This document shows, one piece after another, positions 1 to 8,373 of a DNA stretch of 20,659 nucleotides; within the stretch, counting starts at the first letter, position 1, and every line of letters starts with the position of its first letter. Source of the stretch: Pelargonium cotyledonis (Eukaryota; Streptophyta; Magnoliopsida; Geraniales; Geraniaceae); contig JAYMTA010001313.1 of NCBI GenBank assembly GCA_036897625.1, positions 1-20,659 on the forward strand, given 5' to 3'. The position numbers and the translations under genes were made by a program. The notes beneath the pieces are model-generated. The model had not been told where the DNA came from. It saw only the letters and a program-made list of their open reading frames with translations, and made no database searches.

Positions 1-500
1 ACCCAATTTCGGTAACAACCAAAAAAAAAATACCCAATTTTCAGCCCTGAAAATCAAATACTTGAAGTTTCAGCGCCAAAATTTTCAAATATTTTGAATA
101 AAAATGAACTAATGAAAAAAGGGTAAAATTGATATTTTAAAAAATTTAGTCGATCATGTGTAAGACATGTGATGAGAGAGTCATTTTCAATTAAATTTAA
201 CTGATATAATGAGTTCAGAAATATTTACGGGAATATTTGATTTGCAAAAACGTTACGAACATACATTTGCATTAAGATAATAATTCATAGAGTGCATTGG
301 TAATTTCCCCTTAAATTTTCAATGTTTCAGGCTATCAGCACCGCCCTTAACAAAATAATATACTCAGATTCATTATAATATTCCGGAATCAGCATACTGT
401 AACTGTCGGAAACCACCGTCCTAAAGAGACAAGCCCACAATATAATATCAAAAGAAAAAAAAGAAAAAAAAAAACCAATCTTATCCATCAATTTTCTCTC
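1..500. other. AT-rich intergenic DNA, no gene seen
   Basis: I see no coding frame, RNA gene or clear mobile element here. The stretch is AT-rich with several A-runs. A perfect 8-bp inverted repeat with a 2-base spacer lies at 37-54 (ATTTTCAG, CC, CTGAAAAT). The right part probably serves as upstream DNA of the small gene at 600. Confidence 0.5.
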
Positions 501-506
501 TCTTTT

Positions 507-513
507 TATAAAT
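507..513 (+). promoter_or_regulatory. TATA box of the small gene at 600
   Basis: TATAAAT follows a pyrimidine-rich CTCTCTCTTTTT stretch. It lies about 90 bases before the ATG at 600. Plant transcription usually starts about 30 bases downstream of a TATA box, which would leave a 5' leader of about 60 bases. That leader has no upstream ATG. Confidence 0.45.
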
Positions 514-599
514 TCAGCTCTTGTAATCGGTGCTGTTCTGTATCCAATTAAAAAAAACCAAGAAACTTGAGTTTAATATACATATTTTGAAGTGTGGAA

Positions 600-815
600 A
601 TGGCAGATATTGCAATCTTGGTTGCTGAGGAGTACGAGAAGAGGATCAAGATCAATCCCAAGGAAGAAATTGGCAGCTTGGTTTCTCTGGTTTCTGGGTT
701 GGCTAAGAAGCTCAACAACAAGATTGATCATCAACAACACATCAACCTTGTTATTCGCAACAACTGCTGTTTTTTGGAGCCCAAAACCCCTTTCAATGGC
801 TTCTTTTCTGCATAA
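600..815 (+). CDS. Small hypothetical protein, 71 aa
   Basis: I do not recognise this protein. The frame starts MADIAILVAEEYEKRIK and ends FNGFFSA. It is amphipathic and Lys/Glu-rich in the first half, followed by LVSLVSGLAKKL, which could form a helix. There is no clear signal peptide or membrane segment. The ATG at 600 was chosen because it is the first ATG after a plausible TATA box and has purines at -3 and +4 (gaaATGg). No intron is needed. An unspliced short gene, a truncated relic or a chance frame are all possible. The promoter-like layout and the absence of upstream ATGs tip me toward a real transcript. Confidence 0.4.
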   Translation: MADIAILVAEEYEKRIKINPKEEIGSLVSLVSGLAKKLNNKIDHQQHINLVIRNNCCFLEPKTPFNGFFSA

Positions 816-1370
816 TTTTACTGCATCAATCTTTGCAATTTCTTGTATATATACATATATGATTATTCTGTTTTTTTTGCTCAATGTACTGTCAATCTTG
901 CACGTGGATAAGTGGACTTAACTCGAAACTACTATTAATTAACACCTCTTATGTGTAGTTCAAATTAGAGAGAACATATTTGAACCTGCTGATAGTAGAC
1001 TTAAGTCGAGAGGTAAATGATTTAAGTTTTCATTACTAAAATGTTAACATTATCAACTGAGATTCATGACCCGTAACATTTTCACTTTATATTTTATCGG
1101 TTCAATATTTCTTAACCGTCTTTCTGATGTGCAAGCTAAATAAGTCAATACGAGAAAAGAAAACAGGAACCCGAATCTACACGTAAATACGTGGACTTAT
1201 GTTGAGATTATCACCAATACACACCCTCCATGTGTTTGTGCATATTTAATTTGATGTATATCCGTTTGGTCTCTTATTGGACTCACACAACAAAAATGAG
1301 TGAATCAATATCAAGAAAATTTCGTCAGCTCCGATAAGACAACCAATGCCACACCAGCAGCTCGAAACTG
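816..1370. other. Intergenic DNA, no gene seen
   Basis: This is AT-rich sequence between the small gene and the TGA-factor promoter. No frame, RNA or repeat with support was seen. The first part presumably includes the 3' flank of the small gene. Confidence 0.45.
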
Positions 1371-1378
1371 TCTGAAAG

Positions 1379-1487
1379 TGACGTCACCCAAACCCTCCCA
1401 CATCTGGTTCTGATGCGCTTCGCACCCATTAAGGATAGTGGAAAGATGACGAGTCGACTCGGACCAGAGATCGAGCTCTTTGACTCA
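1379..1487 (+). promoter_or_regulatory. Cluster of TGACG/TGACTCA elements in TGA-factor promoter
   Basis: A perfect palindromic TGACGTCA lies at 1379-1386, a TGACG at 1447-1451, and a TGACTCA at 1481-1487 that overlaps a TTGACT W-box-like core at 1480-1485. A 10-bp palindrome GAGTCGACTC lies at 1451-1460. TGACG is the known core bound by TGA-type bZIP factors, and TGACGTCA carries it on both strands. The cluster is 55-160 bases upstream of the TATA box of a gene that itself encodes a TGA factor, so autoregulation is a reasonable inference. The sites are visible; occupancy is not. Confidence 0.5.
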
Positions 1488-1540
1488 CTGTAGCTGCAGG
1501 AAACGATAAATTGCAAAGATACAAATTTCAATAATTTATT

Positions 1541-1547
1541 TATAAAA
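1541..1547 (+). promoter_or_regulatory. TATA box of the TGA-factor gene
   Basis: TATAAAA sits in an AT-rich stretch downstream of the TGACG cluster. A start about 30 bases further on gives a leader exon from about 1573 to the strong splice donor at 1703/1704. That exon has no ATG, as expected of a 5' untranslated exon. Confidence 0.45.
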
Positions 1548-1572
1548 TTAGTTAAATTTGTGGAAGCAGTAG

Positions 1573-3244
1573 ATTACCATAACAATAATAATATTTGGTC
1601 TAATATCTTCTTATCAGAAACCAAACCAACACCGATTAAGCTGTCTTTGTTCTCATTCGATTCTTGCTTGCAACAGGCTTCGATTCCAGCCACAGGTTTT
1701 AAGGTAAGTTTCAGTTCAGATTATACAGTTCTCTTAATTTGTCTCTTACATGAGACTGAAATGTTAATTTATGCTTTGTCTGTGTTAGTTGCCACAAACT
1801 GGGAAATGGGTTGTGGTCAAAACTTGAACTTGTTGGTGTTTTCTATCATATTTTAGCTTTTTGCAGCTAAATTTGATATCTGATGATGTGGTGGAGCAAA
1901 AATTGTTGTTTACTGGTTGCCTTTTGGGAAGGTACTAAAGGGTTTTCTTGGGAAATGTTGGTTCTTTCTTCTTCTTCTTCTTCAAGATTGTTGTTGCTTT
2001 TACTTGTTCTTGATCATCACTCACCTGCATCCCCATTGTCAAAGTCCTTCTATTATCAAAAAATCTATTATTGAAGCACTGTGTTTTGTGATTATGATGC
2101 ATTTTCTGTGGTGGTCTTGGTTATGCTTGAGGCAATGGCTGGACTATTTTACTATTTAGGTGCATTATATTAGATTCATGGTGTCTCATCATAGCAATTG
2201 TCATCTGAGTAGATATACTCTGGCTAGAACTTCATAAATAGGAAGAAAAGGACAACTGACGTGGGGCCGATATCGGATATTTAGTGCCATCTTGGTGCTC
2301 CACCAAGTTAATCATTTACCTCTTATTGAACTTTTAGACTGTTGAGGGTGACAAATTAATAGCAAGCAAATAGCATAAGAAAATAAAAGCAAATTCCCGA
2401 TTGTTCTTGAATACCAAGTCTATATGATAAGAGTGAGCTTTGGTGCAATGGTAATGCTGTTTACATTCCTTTGAGGTTTATTTAATTCATATTTTGGATA
2501 GTGATAGACAAGGTTTAGTTCATTTTCGGAAAGGGAAGCTGGTCCTGTAGCTTACCCTATTTTGTTTGTTAGGGCTTCATTCTGGTCCCCTTCTTCGTAG
2601 TCCCTCGTTCCTTTTTATCCAACAGGTACGGGTTCTTGCCAAACCCCCTCCTCCTTGGAGGATTTAATTTTAAGAAAAAATGTTGTTGCCATCTGACCTT
2701 GAGACCATATGTACAAGTAAATGATAAAACCTCTCTGCAAAAGCCGGGGTTCCCATACCTCGCAATGGTGAGTGGTGCTGCCCTTTGATGGTGGGCCTTG
2801 GTATGGACACACACGTTAAGGGCAAACAATGAACAAGGCTTCTCGTTTTAGGGTTTGGAGATGGTCGTTTCTATGGATAACCTTACCATTGCTATTTTAG
2901 AGAGACTATTTTCCTTATTTGAACCAGTGAGCGTTGGAATATGCCCTTTTGTCTATAAGATGTGACGCTTTCCTAATTTTGTTGCTTTGGCCTCCTTGAA
3001 GCTATATCCGCCTCTGAAACTACTTCCAGCGTATGATATTTTGTTATAAAGGGTAGCAGATTCGAATATAGCTTTAAACAGTTGAGCTTGAGTTGCTATC
3101 TAGCCCTTTAACAGGGAGTCTTCCATTTCAACCTTATTAGTTCTGGTGTGCTTTCTTGCTTCATCATTTTTGTTCTTAATAAGCTGCGTTCATGTTAAAG
3201 CATCAAAAGCCCATGAAGTTGCCTCTTTGGTCAGGTTAAACAGC
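1573..3244 (+). other. 5'UTR exon and long leader intron of the TGA gene
   Basis: The putative leader exon runs to 1703 and ends at an excellent donor, AAG followed by GTAAGT. The most likely acceptor is GGTCAG ending at 3234, which leaves only GTTAAACAGC before the ATG at 3245. The intron would be about 1.53 kb. The leader exon start is estimated from the TATA box, not observed. Other acceptors, such as one near 3182, are possible. Apart from the SINE-like remnant described separately, nothing supportable lies inside the intron. Confidence 0.45.
2435..2806 (+). repeat. Degenerate tRNA-derived SINE-like remnant
   Basis: The segment at 2435-2455 (GAGCTTTGGTGCAATGGTAA) resembles the head and A-box of plant Au/TS-type SINEs. 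The segment at about 2680-2806 follows the remembered body order: GTTGTTGCCATCTGACCTTGAGACC, then CCTCTCTGCAAAAGC, then CTCGCAATGG near 2760. Normally the two parts are nearly adjacent. Here about 220 bases separate them, suggesting a later insertion or two fragments. The B-box region (around 2700-2716) is badly decayed, so transcription is unlikely. This call rests on remembered consensus only. Confidence 0.4.
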
Positions 3245-5764
3245 ATGAATTCTCCGTCTACTCAGTTCATCACGTCAAGAAGGACAAGTATATATGAGCC
3301 TATGCACCAGATTAACACATGGGATGAGAATTTCAAAAGCCATGGAGTTCGAAATATGTTTGCATCTATGATTGCTGAAGTGGACTCAAAACTAGAAAAT
3401 CAGGTGAAGTATCTTAGACTTTGTTTCTCGTGTAGTTGGGAAATATTTTACTTTAATCGCTTTTCTAATTCTTGTTTATGATTTCATACTCTAGTCAGAG
3501 GATACTTCAGGTGGAACCCAAGGACACTTGAACAAGTATGACCAAGAAGCATTTAAACCTACCGATAAGGTAATGATTGTTGTGTCGGTGAAATCATTTT
3601 TTCAAGAAATTATAAGGCTTACTGGTGGCAGAGCTAGGTCTCTTTGGCGCATTCTTTTTCTCTTGTTGCTTGTGTTTTGGAAATTTGGAACCGTTGATGT
3701 ATTTTGGCCTCGGAGATTTATTCCATTGAGAATGAAAACATAGCAAAGAAAGTTATGGATATAAATAGACCAGAGAAGCTAGATCCTGTTTTGTATTTAT
3801 TTCTTGTAAATGCAGCTACCTACAGTTCTCCACGGTATCTTATGCTTCTTTTTGCTAACAAAATCTAAACCACATTCTCGTTTTGCAATATTTTGTTTAT
3901 GAGGTTTATAACGGACGCTTATCTTCGATCCCAGTGAGAATATATTTTCTCACAGCTTTTCTTATCAAAATCTACAGGTAAAGAGGCGTCTTGCACAGAA
4001 TCGTGAGGCTGCTCGTAAATGCCGTTTGCGTAAAAAGGTGGGGAAGAGTATGAAGTTAACAAATACGTAAGGTTTCATTAGTGATTGAGACTAATGTGAT
4101 TCAAATTTTGCTCTGCAGGCTTATGTTCAGCAGCTAGAATCAAGCCGGTTGAAGTTGGTTCAATTAGAGCAAGAACTTGAGCAAGCAAGACAGGTTTGCA
4201 GAACATTGTTCTTTCCCTTGATTGTCCCATGGTTCATTCGTATTGAAGAAACAAGATCATTGTAGTTATATTTTATTTAAGAGGATAATGTTTTAGTGCA
4301 GGGTCAGTGTGTAGGAAGTGGGTTAGAAGCTAGCCATTACGGGTTCTCCGCACCTGTAAATTCAGGTCTGTCTTGTAAGTCTAGATAATACTACATGTCT
4401 GTAAATTCTCCATCTGTCCCAAAACCGAAATAATTGACCGCTTTAGAACTATGATTCTGAGTTTCATTCTTTGTAGAAATTATGAGTGTTACACGTCATT
4501 TGCTCCATGGACACAGAAAAGGAAATGAGAAGGGAACTTAGCTGCTGCTACAATGTTTTTTTCGTTCTTTATAATTTTCCCGGCATATTCTTTAAATGCT
4601 TATTCCAACTGTGGCACGACGTTAAACTTGCCTGTGCCAATAAGCTTCATATATCCCCCTTGTCCTGAATTTTCCTGCAATACCGTGTTCCCTCTTATAT
4701 TTGCTATGTCTTTTGTACTCTGCAGCTAACCGACAGTAATGATCTTGCAGGGATCGCTGCATTTGAGATGGAGTATGGACACTGGGTGGAAGAACAGAAT
4801 AGGCAGATTCATGAGCTGAAGACAGCTTTAAATGCCAATATAAGCCATGCACAACTAGGCACGCTTGTCGAGAGTGGCATGAACCACTATTCCGAACTTT
4901 TCCGCATGAAAGCAACTGCTGCAAAAGCGGATGTTTTCTACATGATGTCGGGAATGTGGAAAACATCATCCGAACGCTTTTTCTTGTGGATTGGGGGTTT
5001 CTGTCCCTCAGAACTTCTCAAGGTAATTCGTGATTTATAGTACCAATAGTTCTATTGTGCTTACTGCTGAATAAACCTTCATTATCCGTTAATGAATATC
5101 TGGCGGCATTCATAATCTTTTGTTGATTACAGATTCTTCTACCGCAGCTTGAATCTTTGACGGACCAGCAACTTTTGGATGTTTCTATTCTTAAGCAATC
5201 GTGCCAGCAAGCAGAAGATGCTCTGTCCCAAGGTATGGATAAACTCCAGCAAAACGTGGCTGATACCATTGCGTTGGGCCAAATGGAAGAAGGAAGTTAC
5301 ATGCCACAAATAGCTACTGCAATCGGCAAGTTGGGAGCTCTAGTTAGCTTCGTGAATCAGGTATAACTAATTTGAATTTGTCATACAATGGCGTCTAGTG
5401 TCTTTGTTGCTTAGTCGTGGAAACATGATTGCTTTTCTTCTCAAAAAGTTCAATTAGTTTCTCGGGCCCTTAGTCTTAACTTATGGTGTTATACTATGTT
5501 CTGAAACTCATATTTTTGCATCTTGGACTTTGTAGTGCTCTGTTAAACAATTACGAAATAGTTTTGTATTCATGATATTGATGCTATCATATCTAAGCAC
5601 ATATGTATTATGTAAAACAGGCCGATCATCTTCGTCAAGAAACCCTGCAGCAGATGGCTCGGATCCTCACGATCTACCAAGCTGCTCAAGGCCTGCTCGT
5701 CTTGGGTGAGTACTTGCAGCGCCTCCGGGCTTTGAGTTCAATTTGGGCTAGTCGTCCTCGCTAG
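3245..5764 (+). CDS. TGA7: TGA-type bZIP transcription factor (TGA1/4/7 group), 358 aa
   Basis: TGA factors bind TGACG elements in the nucleus and work with NPR1-type co-regulators in salicylic-acid and stress responses. Coding exons are 3245-3403, 3495-3569, 3978-4037, 4119-4193, 4302-4365, 4751-5022, 5133-5360 and 5621-5764, all GT-AG and in frame. Residues 15-32 (SIYEPMHQINTWDENFKS) are the typical N-terminal box. The basic region is at 80-98 (N86, R94), with zipper leucines at 104, 111 and 118. A DOG1-type domain starts at G145 (GIAAFEMEYGHWVEEQNRQ) and runs to near the C-terminus, RALSSIWASRPR. Length is close to Arabidopsis TGA1 (about 368). Oddities: Cys93 replaces the usual Ser in the basic region; three cysteines remembered for TGA1 (172, 260, 287) are His165, Ser253 and Thr280, while Cys259 (266) is kept; GGFRPSELL is GGFCPSELL. 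Family identity is firm; assignment to TGA7 rather than TGA1/4 is tentative. Confidence 0.9.
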
Positions 5765-6640
5765 CCAGCCTAGCGTGCCATAAAACGGAAAAGCCTAGTT
5801 CCTGAAATCCTCTGAAGGCGTCTTCTTTTGCTGTAAACGGCATATATATGTTCCATGCAATCTTGGCTGGTGATATTTTTTAAGCAAATATGTCCCAAAA
5901 TGGATATATTGTAAACATGAATTTGCCATATTTGCATAGAGGATGTTTGTAAGTAATTTGTGATTAGATGCATGTAAATTTTTTAGTCTTCAAAAGATGA
6001 TATAAATGTTAGATTCAACGTGAATGAATGTAAAGTAAATAACTAAATATGTTAAATTGGATGTACTTGAAATACTTGTTTGTGATAAGTTTCGTATTAA
6101 AAATTTAATCTTCTATGATGAGGTTGACGCACATTTTTATCGTCGTTGTCACTATGTTTGCATTGCACCATCTAAGTATTACGGGGTATTTAATAAATGG
6201 TTCTCGATTTATTTCAAAATGAATGTTCACTTTTTTATTTTAGTAAGAAAACGAAGAATACATATAACTACATTTAATATATGGGTATCCTCACAAAAAG
6301 ATGCATGTTTTTTTTTTCAAGAACATGATCATTGGTTCAACAAGAAAAACTAATACAAAAATTAACACGCCATGCATTTTGTACAAGTTCTAGATAAACA
6401 AGCATTTCCACGTATAATAATTAGTTGATCATATATTGAAGTGTCTTCGTCCCTTTGGAGACATCCGATAGAATTAGAACGATACAAAGAAGTGTCTCTA
6501 AAAAAATATATACAAAAATCAAACATTGTGTATGATCAAATCAACAATATTGTTCAACAAATCAATTATTTATACATACTCTATTAAATTTTATGGGCAC
6601 GAAAGTGTGGTTTTACATGTAAGAGTTTCAAAAGATGTAT
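5765..6640. other. TGA 3' flank and intergenic DNA
   Basis: The first 200-300 bases are probably the 3' untranslated region of the TGA gene. The rest is AT-rich with no supported gene. A 98-codon open frame at 6057-6353 shows no family resemblance and has low-complexity, AT-driven composition, so it is not called. Confidence 0.45.
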
Positions 6641-6645
6641 AATGA

Positions 6646-7235
6646 CTATGTCGTGCAAGTGTAATGACAAATGCAATTAACGGGAAGATCACAAGTTCCC
6701 CACGCATCCCCGTCGGGATGTAATTCCTTGCATTTGTCGTTGCATTGAGGCTGCCCGCAAGATGGCTGGAGTGCAATTGGTGTCTTATCGGTGCACACGT
6801 GTGTACCTGGAGCCGCAACACCAGCCCGACCTTCACCTTCATATATACACATTACATATACACGTCATTGATAATTCACACAAAACTAACTTCTTAAAAT
6901 GTATTAAAAAAACTTCTTAAAAATGAAAAAGTACGCTTATTTTGAGACAATTGCAAGTGAAACCGGAGTATTGGACACTTATATTGTGAGGTAGAGGGTA
7001 TTAGTTTTGTTTTTCGTTGTTATAGAATGATAAGATTTACTAGTTTTATAAATGTGCACTTTCCTTACAATCTTCTTTTTAAAAAGTGTGTGTTTTGTGT
7101 ATGCATAATAAGAAATGCCTAAACGCACAACGTATTAATATTCAGTTGTTGATGTTTTGCGCACATACCTGTTTGGAAAGATATTAGAACAATAAACCCG
7201 ACGAATAAAATAGCTACAAGATGCTTCATCTTCAT
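6646..7235 (-). CDS. Secreted defensin-like (DEFL) cysteine-rich peptide, 85 aa
   Basis: This two-exon gene reads right to left. Exon 1 (7235 down to 7169) encodes 22 residues starting MKMKHLVAILFVGFIVLI, a classic signal peptide. It ends at donor ACAG/GTATGT in phase 1. Exon 2 (6836 down to 6646) starts after TATGAAG and continues G-E-G-R-A-G in the same phase. The mature part has eight cysteines, at 37, 49, 54, 58, 71, 77, 79 and 83, spaced C-x11-C-x4-C-x3-C-x12-C-x5-C-x-C-x3-C. The CxxxC and CxC pair is the mark of the cysteine-stabilised alpha-beta fold of plant defensin-like/LCR peptides. A phase-1 intron just after the signal peptide is also typical. A second in-frame acceptor 6 bases on would drop two residues. 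Likely secreted, as an antimicrobial or signalling peptide; the actual role is unknown. The Trp in DAWGTC and the acidic PDGD loop are further visible traits. Confidence 0.78.
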
Positions 7236-7308
7236 GGTTAGTTGATTGAGGCTTTGAACAACTATGGATGTTTAGAATGTATGGGAAAAGAGAAAGGGTT
7301 GTTGGGAT

Positions 7309-7317
7309 CTTTTTATA
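7309..7317 (-). promoter_or_regulatory. TATA box of the defensin-like gene
   Basis: On the minus strand this reads TATAAAAAG, about 75 bases upstream of the ATG at 7235, leaving a leader of about 45 bases. On the plus strand a TTGACT W-box-like core lies a little further upstream at 7350-7355. Confidence 0.5.
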
Positions 7318-7469
7318 GCAAGAATGGGCATTAATATAGGAGATAGATTTTGACTCCTTCAACCATAGAAAAACCAGTTCTTTTAGCATCAACCACATCT
7401 TCTCTTTCAACGGTAAACTATTTTTCTCTAACTTTCCTCGCCACAAGGAATTTATAATACATAAATACT

Positions 7470-7640
7470 AGTAGAGGTGTTCAAACAACCGAACTGCACC
7501 GATTAAACCGCTCAAATCAATTCAAACCGCACTGATTCAAATCAATATAACTTATAGTAGATTGATTTTGTATCAAACCACAGTTAGCGGTTTATTGAGC
7601 AATAAATTTTTTTTTTAAATCACTCAAACTGAACCGACCG
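7470..7640. repeat. Degenerate TE-like end with AACCG subterminal repeats
   Basis: The stretch begins TAGAGGTGTTCAAAC, which resembles terminal ends common on plant hAT-type non-autonomous elements. It continues with repeated AACCG-containing units and two copies of TCAAATCAAT. A 9-bp inverted pair lies at 7504-7512 (TAAACCGCT) and 7586-7594 (AGCGGTTTA). I found no matching opposite terminus nearby, so this would be a fragment. The class assignment is weak. Confidence 0.3.
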
Positions 7641-8061
7641 CCATATACATAGTAGCACTATAGCCCAAAACTTTAGGCCCAATAACTAATTGAATATTTA
7701 TTCTAAAGTAATTTTATAACTCAATGTTTATACAAACTAAGCCAACCCCCAATGACCCATTTTCAAGCCCATTAGTGTAAGTTTGTAGTTATTAATTTAT
7801 TTTCTATCGAAATATAATATTAACTTCATATATTTTGTTATAGAGAATCGTTGAATTGAACCAACCCGTCAGACTTTGTAAATATAAATTCTCTCACCTT
7901 TTCTAAGAAAATAATGATTCATTAATGTCAATCCTCAAAATTTTAAGTCTCTATGATTTCTCTTCAAGAATTCTCTTTATGTTTGGTGGCAACTACCAAG
8001 AACCCTCGTGAAAGAGAAGTTAACTCCCTTGGTCGAGGTTGTTTTTCGGGTGCACGCTCAT

Positions 8062-8192
8062 ATTCGACCCAACCAACTTTGGATCCAAACGGGTTACAAA
8101 ACTCAACCTAGGTACATGCACATGCAAGGGAATTGGGGGTTACAAAACACACCTAAACTCGCAAACATCCAAAATTCGACCCAACTAACTTT
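8062..8192 (+). repeat. Interleaved direct repeats upstream of CPR5
   Basis: ATTCGACCCAACCAACTTT at 8062-8080 recurs at 8174-8192 with a single C-to-T change. Between them GGGTTACAAAAC occurs at about 8091-8102 and again at about 8138-8149. The pattern suggests a partial duplication or a small transposon remnant about 180-310 bases before the CPR5 start codon, possibly within its promoter. Confidence 0.45.
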
Positions 8193-8373
8193 TAAGCCGG
8201 ATCAGATAAAATTTTGGCTGGCCCGGGTTGGTGTCAACTCTTCCCGTGCCATTGCCACGCCAACGTGCAACTTTAATGACCAAAATCGTCAATTTGTTTC
8301 TCGTTATCAAACGGTTTCCTTCATTTATCCCAAATTTCAAAATCTAACTTAGCACCGCATTGCTGATTCTCCC

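Noticed and set aside
1325..1531. 68-codon minus-strand frame in the TGA promoter
   Set aside because: No motif or splice support; the stretch is better explained as promoter DNA with TGACG elements.
2435..2460. A-box-like motif as a functional tRNA gene
   Set aside because: No cloverleaf, anticodon arm or intact B-box follows; a decayed SINE head explains it better.
4622..4969. 115-codon minus-strand frame
   Set aside because: It lies opposite the well-supported TGA exon 7 and has no family resemblance; it is a shadow of that coding sequence.
6057..6353. 98-codon plus-strand frame
   Set aside because: Composition rich in Phe, Tyr, Ile and Lys follows AT-rich DNA; there is no promoter, no splice context and no recognised motif.
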